From Chitinophagaceae bacterium (lineage in GTDB: Bacteria; Bacteroidota; Bacteroidia; Chitinophagales; Chitinophagaceae), in contig CANGIY010000010.1 of the NCBI GenBank assembly GCA_947454235.1, positions 1 to 64,000 of the forward strand: 64,000 nt of DNA, read 5' to 3'. The first letter of the stretch is position 1; every line of letters begins with the position of its first letter. Position numbers and translations under genes: made by a program. Under the pieces are notes generated by a model. That model searched no databases. It had not been told where the DNA came from and saw nothing but the letters and a program-made list of their open reading frames with translations. Below are positions 50,801 to 60,200 of the stretch, piece by piece.

Positions 50801-52695
50801 CGGGAAGTAAAAGCAGTGGGCGGTCGCAAAATATAAGTGGATATTCTGCCGGTATCGAGGCACCCATAATTTTCTAACAATACAGGTACTGCCTGAAAAC
50901 CGTTCTGGGCAAACCTAAAATATGCAGAATCTACTGAATGAGGGAGAGTATCGATAGGTGCTTTTAGCCAGAATGGCGGAACAGAGCAATTACTACAAAC
51001 TATGGTATGCAGGTTTGGTGTACGCGGACAGGTAGTATCTGAAGCATGCCACATCGTGTAAATGGGATGTTCGCCTACTTTAATAGTGTCTACAGCAGTT
51101 CCGGTACAACCACCATAAAGGTGATAGTGCATTGTGAATACATAAACACCCGGGAAATTGTATGTATGGCTGCCCGTATCGGGTGCTAGTGAATATCCAA
51201 CGGTAGTATCTCCATATTCAATTGAATCTATTGTCATAAAAGAATCTAACCGACCCCGATATACCCTATAAAAGAATGTCTGCCATTTGAAGTTAAACGG
51301 GTAACAACCATTGTGTTTAGAAGACATTATTTCTGGTTTGTTAGGGTGTCTCGAAAAAGAAGTATCAACCTCTACTAATCCTAATTTTGTTACCGAATCA
51401 CGGCACCCCAAACTGTCAATTACTACCAGACTTGGCGAGTAAAAACCTGTTCTTGTATACGTATGTGTAGGAGTATCTATCCTTGAAATACTGGCGTCTC
51501 CAAATCTCCATAAGTAAGATACAATTGGAACCGGATCGGATGTTGTTGCATGGAACCTGATTGGAATTGGTACGGAACATGCGTAATAATGGTCAACTTC
51601 AATATTAAGGTCATACCCTGTTCTTACAGACACAGTTCTGGAAAGGGTAAATGAACAGCCTGAATCAATTGTGATGTGATCAGTCAATGAGTAATCGCCT
51701 GCTGAATCGCAATTAAAAATAGGTCGGTCTGCTGTACTTGATGTATCAAATCCCGAAATAGAAAAATGCCATTCATGGTGAACATGGGCATCCACTGTAT
51801 CAGAACAAAAAACACGCGTGCCAATACAAGGAGAACTTGGTGTTACAGTTAAATTGATGTAGTTATTGAAAAGCCTGACGTAATTCGGCTTAATTATAGT
51901 GTCTATGCACCCACTTGATGAATGTGAAATGAGTGTATCAGAAAACCGACCCGGTGTATTGTATACATGGCAGGGATTTCTCGTTGTATCCTGTGTTCCA
52001 TCACCAAACTTCCACAGAAACTCTGCTGAACCAGATGTGCAATTTTCAAAACAAACAGTTGCCGGGTAATAGCAAATATCAGTATCGCTGGTGCGAAAAC
52101 AAGGGTCGGCAAGCGGTAATACATTTACGTAACTCGGCTTAGATAAATAAGCAACACAACCACAAGTGTCAGTGATTCTTAGTCCAATATCATACCTGCC
52201 CGGCACTGTAAAATTGTAACTGGCATCTCGTGTATACAACACTGCGGTATCAATATACCATGTGTAAGATTGACCGCAAATCGATGTGTCTGATAGGTTT
52301 CTGAAATTTATGAGAGAAGGAGGGCAGTTTACAAAAGTATCACTTGCAATAAAGTCAATATGTGGGGGCGAAAGTACATTTACAAAACCTGCAGCAATTA
52401 ATGAATCAGAGTGACCTGACCCGTCGTATACATAGAGTTTTACTAGGTAAGTGCCTGTAGCTGTATAAATCCATGTTGGGCTGGTGAGATTTGAAGTGTC
52501 AGCAGGATTAGATTCGTTGAAAACCCAGTGATACCTCAGCGAAGTGCCTGTACTGGTATTTGAAAAATGGGTTATAAGAGGGGCGCACCCGGTTCTGTCA
52601 GTTCCGGTGAATCCTGCTCTTACCTGAGCAAGGCTACACGTGGCTGATAGGAAAACCACAATGAGTCCGCACAATAGGTGGAGGGACAATTTCAT
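47827..52695 (-). CDS. Giant PKD/Ig-repeat surface protein with T9SS type B C-terminal domain
   Basis: A 1622-residue secreted protein and paralogue of the adhesin at 18765-23339. The signal peptide (LHLLCGLIVVFLSATCSLAQ) is followed by about 13 PKD-type domains, several degenerate (for example FLWKFGDGTQD, YLWRFGDASIS, VKWKFGDGDSS, YKWFFGDGSPP). Five Ig-like modules follow, most with a conserved CxxC (SCDTC, NCYVC, TCDTC, TCEHC), and then the type B sorting domain (IPNSFTPNNDGLNDAFY, VYSRWGEEIFS, GWDGTFKG, GDISIVR). Most domains open with a GCxPL-type motif. No PorP/SprF gene adjoins it, so it must use one encoded elsewhere, possibly 23358-24398. Confidence 0.92.
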   Translation of the reverse strand: MKLSLHLLCGLIVVFLSATCSLAQVRAGFTGTDRTGCAPLITHFSNTSTGTSLRYHWVFNESNPADTSNLTSPTWIYTATGTYLVKLYVYDGSGHSDSLIAAGFVNVLSPPHIDFIASDTFVNCPPSLINFRNLSDTSICGQSYTWYIDTAVLYTRDASYNFTVPGRYDIGLRITDTCGCVAYLSKPSYVNVLPLADPCFRTSDTDICYYPATVCFENCTSGSAEFLWKFGDGTQDTTRNPCHVYNTPGRFSDTLISHSSSGCIDTIIKPNYVRLFNNYINLTVTPSSPCIGTRVFCSDTVDAHVHHEWHFSISGFDTSSTADRPIFNCDSAGDYSLTDHITIDSGCSFTLSRTVSVRTGYDLNIEVDHYYACSVPIPIRFHATTSDPVPIVSYLWRFGDASISRIDTPTHTYTRTGFYSPSLVVIDSLGCRDSVTKLGLVEVDTSFSRHPNKPEIMSSKHNGCYPFNFKWQTFFYRVYRGRLDSFMTIDSIEYGDTTVGYSLAPDTGSHTYNFPGVYVFTMHYHLYGGCTGTAVDTIKVGEHPIYTMWHASDTTCPRTPNLHTIVCSNCSVPPFWLKAPIDTLPHSVDSAYFRFAQNGFQAVPVLLENYGCLDTGRISTYILRPPTAFTSRVPNCNDRKTILFNIDTSATFVKWKFGDGDSSIVHSPTHTYTDDGEYTITMFDSSARTGCVNWGGAIINIQPFVHPMIVSDSSVCPNTWVNFDVLSGGSNVTLDFGDGNVLSDEPYNDHITYRWAWSNFYTTPGRYHVSMITTNWWGCRDTTHGTVLVEQPGGGLRATPILGCNPLTVHFTDSNSYLTTVPIATRTWQFASGGPIIGALRGDTSVTFPEGNYTITMHDIDTNGCEAYDVIGVSSVQPHAWFQTVYIQGCSGHAIPFHDTNTHVTYKWFFGDGSPPAYGQNVGHTYTRNGVYTDTVIITTIAGGGYPAGCIDTLVRRNYVTISDTSIIANFSVSDTFVPCPPAFITAINHSTGAGVNYYMWKYGLDSTTINYRLTNSTPYYDYPGAYTVTLIDSNAIGCKDSIKKSVHIGGPTGIISFTPDTLCQYGEIHFHLINTSSHPLDSVYNWSLPPYGAFRTDTPGITFRYNTPGTYSPFVVIDSSGCQVAIHTRDSFKVYPHAVVTVTHPPLSCSPSSDITATGGISYHWFPAATLSCDTCATTNAHPRDSATYVVIGTDIHGCRDSATTFVVIDPPRHLHLTGRVNACIGDCDTIAISGAIGATYTWHGPSLNCYVCPAVVACPTVSTNYTVTSVDTFGCVDTAYFGLAIRPLPNIVLNPTLPVICKDQYLNVSVVGGTSYSWRPNAYITCDTCGNTSLLGVDNLFYTVTATTAYGCHDSEIYPVTVIKPHPTSAGTDTAICPGQSVQLWAMGGLGGYFWSPGKGLSDKYIARPFASPDSTTIYRVIIKENICFLDTAYVKVVVEQFPSVVISPDITVMAGSQVQLHAYAASNTPVNEFTWSPASTLTCEHCPNPVATPTATTTYVLTSTTKHGCATDTSITVTLFCDKSEVFIPNSFTPNNDGLNDAFYVSGSGLGLIKKMTVYSRWGEEIFSRSNIQPNDPSQGWDGTFKGTMMPPDNFIYIIEVECELGNLFHYQGDISIVR

Positions 52696-52854
52696 AAGTA
52701 CCTGCGGTTTAGTTTTATAAAAAATGCCTACCGTGCTATCTGAAATTCTAAAGACAAATTAACCTTTCCAAGACTATAATAATAGTGAAGGTACTGAAAT
52801 TAAACGAAGTTGCAAAAAGAAGAAAATATTAATTCAAAAAATGACTGCTTTGAA

Positions 52855-53901
52855 TTAGAGGGATTTTGTGGGCCAATTTAGTTTTGGGAAGAGTTTTTTC
52901 TTTGAGATGAAATAATCAAAGATGACGCTTTTCTCATAGATGCCTACCTTGTTTCGTGTGGTGATGATGGACTGAGCAGCTTTTCTCGCTTTCAACCATT
53001 TGCCAATTTTTTGGTAGACATGGAAGTGGGCTTTAATGATGATTGTCATTTCTTTGAACTCACCCTTCAATAATAACCTCAAACCAGCAACGCCATCAAG
53101 TATTAATCTCAAAGGGAAAAGCCACATCAGTTTTGAAGACTCTTCGTTTTTAATGAGTAGAATCAGGTTGTTGCGGAAGTTGTAATACAGTTTTTGCGGA
53201 CTACCATAGGAAATCACGCTGCCGCCTACATGAAATACGGTCGATTTGCCTACATAGCCTATTTTGTAACCTGCGTTTTTCAAGCGCCAGCAAAGGTCTA
53301 CTTCTTCCATGTGGGCATATAAATCAGCATCAAGACCGCCTACGTGGTGGTATAAATCAGCTCGCACGAACAGGCAGCCGCCTGACGCCCAAAAAACTTC
53401 AATGCTATCGTTGTACTGCCCGTGGTCTTTTTCTATGTCGAAGAACATGCGCCCCCTGCAAAACAAGTAGCCATATTTATCCATGAAGCCACCACCGGCA
53501 CCTGCATATTCAAATGCCTCTTTATCACGCCAGTACTTTATTTTGGGTTGGCATGCAGCAAGCATAGTGTCGGCCTCCATTGCTGTATGTAACGGTTGAA
53601 ACCAGCCATCCGATACTTCGAAGTCAGCACTGAGCAGTACATAGTACTTTGCCTTAATTTGCTTGAGTGCATCGTAATAACCGCTGGCAAAACCACGATT
53701 AATGGCAATAGACAGTGTTTTTACGGTGGGGAAGTTGGTTTTAACGTACTGAAGCGTATCGTCGGTTGATGCGTTGTCAACTACAATTACATCGTAGTCG
53801 TTTTTTGCATTCGCGATAATTCCGGGAAGGAAAAGTTCATGCCACTTTGTACCATTGTAGCTCAATATTACAACAGCGGTATCAGTTTGGCACGTTATCA
53901 T
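52855..53901 (-). CDS. Family 2 glycosyltransferase
   Basis: A 348-residue GT-A fold enzyme. The start TAVVILSYNGTKWHELFLPG and VIVVDNASTDDTLQYVK (about residues 8-55) bind the nucleotide sugar, INRGFASGYYDAL is typical of rhamnosyltransferase-like GT2 proteins, and SADFEV (about 95) replaces the DxD. HMEEVDLCWRLKNAGYKIGY (about 215-235) is the ED-type catalytic region. It probably adds a sugar to a lipid carrier or surface glycan. It follows a small membrane protein gene after 59 nt, so they may be co-transcribed. Confidence 0.9.
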   Translation of the reverse strand: MITCQTDTAVVILSYNGTKWHELFLPGIIANAKNDYDVIVVDNASTDDTLQYVKTNFPTVKTLSIAINRGFASGYYDALKQIKAKYYVLLSADFEVSDGWFQPLHTAMEADTMLAACQPKIKYWRDKEAFEYAGAGGGFMDKYGYLFCRGRMFFDIEKDHGQYNDSIEVFWASGGCLFVRADLYHHVGGLDADLYAHMEEVDLCWRLKNAGYKIGYVGKSTVFHVGGSVISYGSPQKLYYNFRNNLILLIKNEESSKLMWLFPLRLILDGVAGLRLLLKGEFKEMTIIIKAHFHVYQKIGKWLKARKAAQSIITTRNKVGIYEKSVIFDYFISKKKLFPKLNWPTKSL

Positions 53902-53960
53902 AAATCAGAATAACCTCGGCTTTAAGGTCGTGGTAAAGGGTAGGGGTGGTTTAAACCAGG

Positions 53961-54179
53961 TTATTTGTATGTTGGTTCGTACAACGTACTAGATGGATAG
54001 GTCATCTTGTCGTTTTTCTGATACTCGTGCTCGTACAGGTTGTAGCAACCAGCCCACGAGAAAATGAAAATTCCGAAGAAACCTAAGTAAAACAAAAAGC
54101 GAGCTCTGGTAGGTTTACTGTATTCCATATCCAGTGGATTGTCCAGTTCCTGATGAGTGTTGTTAGTTTCGTTGCTCAT
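53961..54179 (-). CDS. Small single-pass membrane protein, unknown
   Basis: A 72-residue protein: a polar N-terminus (MSNETNNTHQELDNPLDMEY), a basic KPTRAR, one membrane helix (FLFYLGFFGIFIFSWAGCY) and a polar, Tyr-rich tail (NDKMTYPSSTLYEPTYK). Positive charges before the helix predict the N-terminus in the cytoplasm. A -7 box lies 22 nt upstream. I recognise no family. It may be a subunit of a membrane complex or an envelope protein made with the glycosyltransferase. Confidence 0.65.
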   Translation of the reverse strand: MSNETNNTHQELDNPLDMEYSKPTRARFLFYLGFFGIFIFSWAGCYNLYEHEYQKNDKMTYPSSTLYEPTYK

Positions 54180-54201
54180 GAATGATTGAAAATTTCGAAC
54201 G

Positions 54202-54209
54202 CAAATGTA
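54202..54209 (-). promoter_or_regulatory. -7 box for the 72-residue membrane protein gene
   Basis: Reads TACATTTG on the minus strand, an exact match to TAnnTTTG, 22 nt upstream of the ATG at 54179. Confidence 0.55.
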
Positions 54210-54393
54210 AAATGATTTGCTTCAAAATCATAATAATTTTCAAAAGCTGACGTTACTTTTTACCAAAACCACCTATTTTAGTGTGGACACGCGCATGCAT
54301 GGTGCTTAAATTAAATGAATTAACTTTCCGGTTTTTGGTAAAATTGGAAAAAATACGCCGAACTTTCAGCGTGAAGGAGTTTCGGGAGTTAGT

Positions 54394-55530
54394 ATGAGGA
54401 AGTACATCAACAGAAAGACGATTTTATTTTTTACTGCAATTTTTATTGTAGCCACTTCACTGTATTACACAGGCACCCTTGCAGGCAAACTCGCTGAGGA
54501 AGAAAAAAGGAAAGTGCAACAGGTTGCTGATGCCATCAGAACTTCGACAATTTCTAATAATGAGAGGGAAATTGAACACGCCTTCAATACCATCACCGAA
54601 AATACAACCATCCCACTTATACAAACTGATAGCAAAGGTAAAATAATCAGCTACAAAAACATTGATACCACAGGAGAAAGTCCTTCCAATAAGTTTATCT
54701 TAAAGAAACTAAATGAGTTTACCACCGAGCATGCACCTATTGTTATTGATCTCGGGCAAGAGAAGTCATGCATTTATTATGGCGACACCTATCTGCTTAA
54801 GCAGCTAAGATACTACCCATATATTCAGCTTACAATTATCGTGCTCTTCTTGATTGTGCTTATTGTGGCATTGACCTCGTCTTACAAGGCACTCCAGAAT
54901 CAGGTGTGGGTGGGGCTGTCAAAAGAAACAGCCCATCAGTTGGGCACTCCCTTGAGTTCAATAGAGGGTTGGCTGGAATTGCTGCGAGAAACCGATGCAG
55001 GTAATGAGGCTGTCGTTGAAATGCAAAAGGACCTCGACCGGCTAAAGTTGGTTGCTGACAGGTTTAGTAAAGTAGGTAGCGAGCCTAACCTCGTCGAAGA
55101 AGATTTGAATAAACGCTTGAGCGATATGGTGGGGTACATGCAAAAGCGTTCGCCTAACAGGGTGAAAATTACGTTCCACGAACCTCAAAAAGAAGTTCTT
55201 GTAAACATAAGTGGCCCCTTATTCGATTGGGTCATTGAAAACCTGATAAGGAATGCTCTTGATGCGATGGAAGGGGTAGGCACTATTGATTTATTTGTAG
55301 AAAATACACCCCAGCACGTGCATGTTGATGTACAGGATACAGGCAAGGGTATGCCCAAAAGCCTGGTGAACAAGATTTTTACTCCGGGCTTCACTACCAA
55401 AAAACGCGGCTGGGGGTTGGGATTGTCGCTATCAAAACGCATCATTGAAAAATACCATCATGGTTCTTTGTTTGTCAAGCACAGCGAAATAGGAAAAGGC
55501 ACTACATTTCGCATTATTTTAAGGCGATAA
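54394..55530 (+). CDS. Membrane sensor histidine kinase, orphan
   Basis: A 378-residue kinase. Membrane helices at about residues 7-25 and 148-168 enclose a periplasmic sensor region of about 120 residues with no known domain. There is no HAMP or PAS; the second helix leads straight into the H box SKETAHQLGTPLSSIEGWLE, with phosphoacceptor His181. The ATPase has the N box ENLIRNALDAMEG (about 282), G1 DTGKGMP, F box FTPGFTTKKRGWGLGLSL and TTFRIIL at the end. No response regulator gene adjoins it. This HQLGTPLSS variant is common in Bacteroidota. Confidence 0.92.
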   Translation: MRKYINRKTILFFTAIFIVATSLYYTGTLAGKLAEEEKRKVQQVADAIRTSTISNNEREIEHAFNTITENTTIPLIQTDSKGKIISYKNIDTTGESPSNKFILKKLNEFTTEHAPIVIDLGQEKSCIYYGDTYLLKQLRYYPYIQLTIIVLFLIVLIVALTSSYKALQNQVWVGLSKETAHQLGTPLSSIEGWLELLRETDAGNEAVVEMQKDLDRLKLVADRFSKVGSEPNLVEEDLNKRLSDMVGYMQKRSPNRVKITFHEPQKEVLVNISGPLFDWVIENLIRNALDAMEGVGTIDLFVENTPQHVHVDVQDTGKGMPKSLVNKIFTPGFTTKKRGWGLGLSLSKRIIEKYHHGSLFVKHSEIGKGTTFRIILRR

Positions 55531-55549
55531 TAGGGAAAAACTATAATTG

Positions 55550-55574
55550 CATGTACGTACATGTATTATCTTTG
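55550..55574 (+). promoter_or_regulatory. Promoter with palindromic operator candidate for the DOPA-dioxygenase-like gene
   Basis: A perfect 14-bp palindrome CATGTACGTACATG (55550-55563) stands between a TTG at 55547-55549 and the -7 box TATCTTTG (55567-55574). A bound regulator there would cover the spacer. The overlapping TACGTACATGTATT resembles the site upstream of the pirin gene. Confidence 0.65.
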
Positions 55575-55591
55575 TGCAGTAAATCCGCTAT

Positions 55592-56476
55592 ATGGATCGC
55601 AAGAAATTTCTACAAACGTTAGGCTTAGTTCCTTTCATCAAACCTGCAATGGCTATGAATTCGCTCAGTGAATTGGCAAACCTGCCTGCATCAGAAAAAG
55701 AGATGCCGGTATTGTTTTTAGGGCATGGCAACCCCATGAACGCAATTGAAGAAAACCAATTCGTTGCGGGGTTCAGGAATATGGCAAAGACAATTCCCCA
55801 CCCAAAGGCTGTTTTGTGCATCAGTGCACACTGGGAAACCAAGGGAACTTTGGTTACAGCCATGGAGCGTCCTAAAACTATTCACGACTTCGGAGGGTTT
55901 CCAAAGGCACTTTTTGACGTACAGTACCCGGCACCTGGTAGTCCTGCTTTTGCAAAAGAGTTACAGTCGTCCATTCATGGTACTTCTATAGGGCTCAATC
56001 AAGACTGGGGGTTAGACCATGGTTGCTGGACAGTATTGAAACATTTCTTCCCGAAAGCCGATGTGCCGGTGGTTCAAATGAGTCTCGACTATTCACAAGG
56101 TCCAAAATACCATTACGAACTTGCGAAAGAACTGGCTGCGCTGCGTAAAAAGGGTGTATTGATAGTAGGTAGCGGGAATATGGTACACAATCTGGGTATG
56201 GTTGCGTGGGACAAAATGAATGCCGACGATTACGCTTACGACTGGGCGCGGGAAGCGTCCAACAAAATGAAGTCGTTGATACATAGTGGCGACCACGCAG
56301 GGCTCATCAATTACGCATCGCAAGGTAAGGCGTTTCAAATGTCCATTCCGTCTCCCGATCACTTCCTTCCGTTGCTTTATATACTTGCATTGCAAGGCAA
56401 AAATGAACAGCCAGTGATATTCAACGATAAAGCTGTTGCTGGGTCGTTGACTATGACTTCTGTTAAATTTGGATAA
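55592..56476 (+). CDS. 4,5-DOPA dioxygenase extradiol-like protein (YgiD/LigB family)
   Basis: A 294-residue metal-dependent enzyme of the class III extradiol dioxygenase superfamily, which opens catechol rings. Likely metal ligands are His in LFLGHGNPMNA (about residue 50), SAHWETKG (about 86) and NMVHNLGMV (about 208), with the conserved LDHGCWTVLKHFFP in the middle. The first 27 residues (MDRKKFLQTLGLVPFIKPAM) resemble a leader but lack a twin arginine. Its promoter shares a motif with the pirin gene, which suggests a common response to aromatic or oxidative stress. Confidence 0.88.
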   Translation: MDRKKFLQTLGLVPFIKPAMAMNSLSELANLPASEKEMPVLFLGHGNPMNAIEENQFVAGFRNMAKTIPHPKAVLCISAHWETKGTLVTAMERPKTIHDFGGFPKALFDVQYPAPGSPAFAKELQSSIHGTSIGLNQDWGLDHGCWTVLKHFFPKADVPVVQMSLDYSQGPKYHYELAKELAALRKKGVLIVGSGNMVHNLGMVAWDKMNADDYAYDWAREASNKMKSLIHSGDHAGLINYASQGKAFQMSIPSPDHFLPLLYILALQGKNEQPVIFNDKAVAGSLTMTSVKFG

Positions 56477-56498
56477 AGGCTTAAGTTAGTAAACAGTC

Positions 56499-56535
56499 GT
56501 TCGGGTGAAACCTATTTCACTCGAACTTTTTTTTG
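56499..56535 (+). terminator. Terminator of the DOPA-dioxygenase-like gene
   Basis: 12-bp stem with one G-T pair (GTTCGGGTGAAA at 56499-56510 against 56515-56526), 4-nt loop, then eight Ts. Confidence 0.92.
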
Positions 56536-56549
56536 TACCTTTCGCCCTT

Positions 56550-56580
56550 GGTATGAGCGATCATACCTTTTTTATTTTTT
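56550..56580 (+). terminator. Second hairpin with T-run, just upstream of ruvA
   Basis: Stem GGTATGA/TCATACC (56550-56556 with 56561-56567), 4-nt loop, then TTTTTTATTTTTTG. A near -7 box (TACCTTTC) lies between the two terminators at 56536-56543, so this second hairpin might attenuate a transcript leading into ruvA. Confidence 0.7.
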
Positions 56581-56612
56581 GATTACATCAGGGAGACAAT
56601 AATAAGGTAACT

Positions 56613-57191
56613 ATGTTTGCTTATCTGGAAGGAGAAATGGTATACAAATCTCCGTCAGTTATAAACCTTGCGGTGGGGGGAATAGGTTATGAAATAAACA
56701 TAACCTTGCAGACTTACAGCAAGATATCGACACTCGAGAAATGTAAACTCTTTACGCATTTGCAAATAAGAGAAGATGCTTGGGTGCTTTATGGCTTTGC
56801 TACTGAAGAGGAGCGGGCTACTTTCAGGTTATTGTTAAATATTAATGGAGTTGGTGCTGCCACAGCCCGTCTTATCCTTTCTTCACTCACTTCTGCTGAA
56901 CTGGAACATGCTGTTGCACGCGAGGATGTGAAAACGATGGAGAAAATTAAGGGAATTGGGGCAAAAACAGCTCAGCGCATTATTCTTGAGTTAAAAGGTA
57001 AAGTGTTGAAACAGACTGATTCAGCGACTTTTGAATTCGCTCAACACAATACAACACAGGAAGATGCGTTAATAGCCTTGGTAAACCTGGGCATCGCGAA
57101 AGCAATGGCTGAAAACGCTATTAAAAAAGTTAAAGACGCCGCATCACTGACGATTGAGGAGTTGATTAAGCAGGCATTAAAGGCGTTGTAA
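56613..57191 (+). CDS. ruvA: Holliday junction branch migration protein RuvA
   Basis: A 192-residue DNA-binding subunit that holds four-way junctions for RuvB. Domain I (residues 1 to about 62) starts MFAYLEGEMVYKSPSVINLA; domain II has the helix-hairpin-helix pairs LLLNINGVGAATARLILS (about 72) and KIKGIGAKTAQRIILELKGK (about 110); domain III for RuvB binding is QEDALIALVNLGIAKAMAEN (about 147). Length is normal. sprA starts 15 nt downstream, an arrangement seen in many gliding Bacteroidota. Confidence 0.96.
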   Translation: MFAYLEGEMVYKSPSVINLAVGGIGYEINITLQTYSKISTLEKCKLFTHLQIREDAWVLYGFATEEERATFRLLLNINGVGAATARLILSSLTSAELEHAVAREDVKTMEKIKGIGAKTAQRIILELKGKVLKQTDSATFEFAQHNTTQEDALIALVNLGIAKAMAENAIKKVKDAASLTIEELIKQALKAL

Positions 57192-57206
57192 AACTGAAAG
57201 ATTAAA

Positions 57207-60200
57207 TTGAAGCATAAAAAAAGAAAGGCTGGTTATATACTTTGGTTTATAGCAATCACTTTTGTGGTGTTGATGCAGGCATCAGCACACCCTAGAGTGC
57301 CGTTTCTTTCTTTTTTTGATGGTGGCGACACTACAGGCACCGATACCGCAAAGTCTGACACTGCACGCAAACTGCATTTCCCAATTCACGATAAAACAGG
57401 TAACCCTGCTGATGACTACGGTCGTCCAAGGTCGGTGGATTTGAAAGACCCTTCGAATGAGAAAAGCGACCTTTCTTACGACCCCGATTCAAACCGATAT
57501 AATTTTGGTAATAAAGTAGGTAGGCTGTACTCGCGCCCTCCTTCCTACATGAGTCTTTCAGAGTATGAACGATACAGAGGCAGGATGGAAGAAGATGCAT
57601 ATTGGCAGCGCAGGCTCGATGCATTAATGCAGTTTACAAAGACACCTGAGTTGCCGCAGATGTACAAAGAAGGGCTCTTTGACCGCATTTTTGGTGGCGA
57701 TAAAATCACAGTAAAACCACAGGGTAATGTCGATGTAACACTAGGTGGTACATGGCAAAATATCAAAAACCCGACACTCGTTCAAAGAGCGCAGAAGTAC
57801 GGTATTTTTGACTTTGATATGCAGATGAATATCAACTTGTTAGCCACTGTCGGCGATAAGTTGAAATTCAATATCTCTAACAATACCAAGGCAACATTCG
57901 ATCACCAGAACGTGCAGAAAATAGACTATGCTGGTAAGGAAGACGAAATGTTGAAAAAGATTGAAGCAGGTAACATTAGTTTCCCGCTCAAAAGCAGTCT
58001 TATCAGCGGCGTACAATCTTTATTTGGTTTAAAACTTCAGTTGCAGTTTGGTAAACTTTGGGTGACAGGTGTTGTTTCTCAGCAGAAGTCGCAACGCAAG
58101 AGCATGACCATTCAGGGTGGTGCACAAGCGCAGCAATTTTCTGTAAGGGCCGATAATTACGAAGAAAACAAAAACTTCCTCATTGCTCAGTATTTCCGAG
58201 ATCACTATAACGTTGCACTTAAAAACTTTCCTCAATTGGCATCCCTTATCAACATCACGAAGATGGAGGTTTGGATTACCAACCGAAACGGGCAAGTAAA
58301 TGGAGTGCGCGAAGTATTGGCGTTTCAGGACTTAGGTGAAAATCACCCTTACGACTCAACCATGAAGGATCCATTCACGAAAGTTCGTGACGGCATTCCG
58401 GATAATGGCTCGAACAGATTGTACAGTTTGCTCGTTTCTAACCCTTTGGGTAGGAAACAAGGGCAGGCAATGAACGCGCTCATTCCATTGGGATTGAAAG
58501 CGGGCACCGACTTTGAACATACTACAGCAAGGCAACTTTCTGCCACAGAGTTCAACTACAACGCGCAGTTAGGTTACATCATGCTTCATACCCAAATGAA
58601 CCCTGATGATATCCTGAGTGTGGCGTTCAGGTATACTTACAAAGGACAGGTGTATCAGGTGGGTGAGTTTGCGAGCGATATTCCACCCGATTCAACCAAT
58701 CCTAAAGTGTTGTTCCTGAAATTGTTGAAAGGAACAGCCAACAGGCCTGCAATGCCAACGTGGAAATTGATGATGAAGAACGTTTATTCTTTGGGAACCG
58801 TAGGTGTAACCAAAGAAAATTTTACGTTAAACGTTGTATATCAGGATCCGTCAGGTGGCGATAAAAGGTACTTCCCTGAAGGCCCGAAAGAAGGAACTCA
58901 GTTCATTTCGTTGTTAAACCTGGATAGGTTGAACTCACAAAGTGAAGCGCAACCCGATGGGGTTTTTGACTATCAGGAGGGAATAACTATTTATCCGCAA
59001 CAGGGTAAGGTTGTATTTCCTGTACTTGAGCCCTTTGGTGAAGATTTGAGGGAGGCAATAGGTCCGAACCCTGACCCTGTTCTTGTACGCAGGTATATTT
59101 ACAGTGCCCTTTACGATTCTACTAAAACGGTTGCACAGCAGTTCCAGCGCCTCAACAGGTACTACCTGAAAGGAACCTATAAATCCAATACTTCAGCCGA
59201 TATCTTTCTAGGTGGGTTCAATATTCCTCCGGGCTCTGTCTCTGTGACGGCGGGTGGTACAAAATTGGTAGAAAATGTCGATTACCAGATTGAATACGGT
59301 TTGGGTAGGCTTAAAATACTCAATGCGGGCATCATGGCTTCGGGTGTTCCTATCAATGTTTCATACGAAGACAACTCGACCTTTGGCTTCCAGCAACAGA
59401 ACTTTTTGGGGCTACGATTCGACTACTATTATAACAAGTACCTCAACTTTGGTGGTACAGTTATGCGGTTGACTGAGCGTCCGTTCACACAAATTGTAAA
59501 TGTAGGTGAAGACCCTATTAAGAACACTGTACTAGGTTTTGATGCGAATTTCCAGAAAGAAGTACCTGCGGTAACAAGGGTGCTCGATAAATTGCCAATT
59601 TACTCAACTACTGCATCTTCAATACTGAATACACAAGGCGAGGTAGCGGCTATAATCCCGGGTCACCCGCAGCAAATCAATACGCTCGATCCGGAAGGGG
59701 CTGTTTACGTCGATCACTTTGAAGGAGCTTCCAGTAGTTATGATTTAAGATTCCCTTTCAATGCCTGGTCGTTATCATCGACCCCAACTGGAGCAACCAA
59801 TGGATTGGGGCAAACGCTGTTTCCTGAATCAGCATTGGGCGATAACCTGGCTTGCGGAAAGAACAGGGCGCGACTTGCATGGTACACAATCGAGCCAACA
59901 CTTGTTGATCCCGGTACAGGTGGTACTCCATCGTATGTTACCAACGACTCGTCGCAGCACTACGTGAGAATCATTCAAATTCAGGATGTATTCCCGAACA
60001 AGCCACAGTATGGATTCCAGAACATTCAGACTACTTTCGACTTAAGCTACTTCCCTAAAGAAAAGGGGCCTTACAACTATGACGTTGATGACATTGATGC
60101 CAACGGGACTATTGTACACCCTGATAAAAAATGGGGCGGTATTTCAAGATCGGTTGATAACCCCGACTTTGAAGCGTCGAACGTAGAATACATCCAGTTC

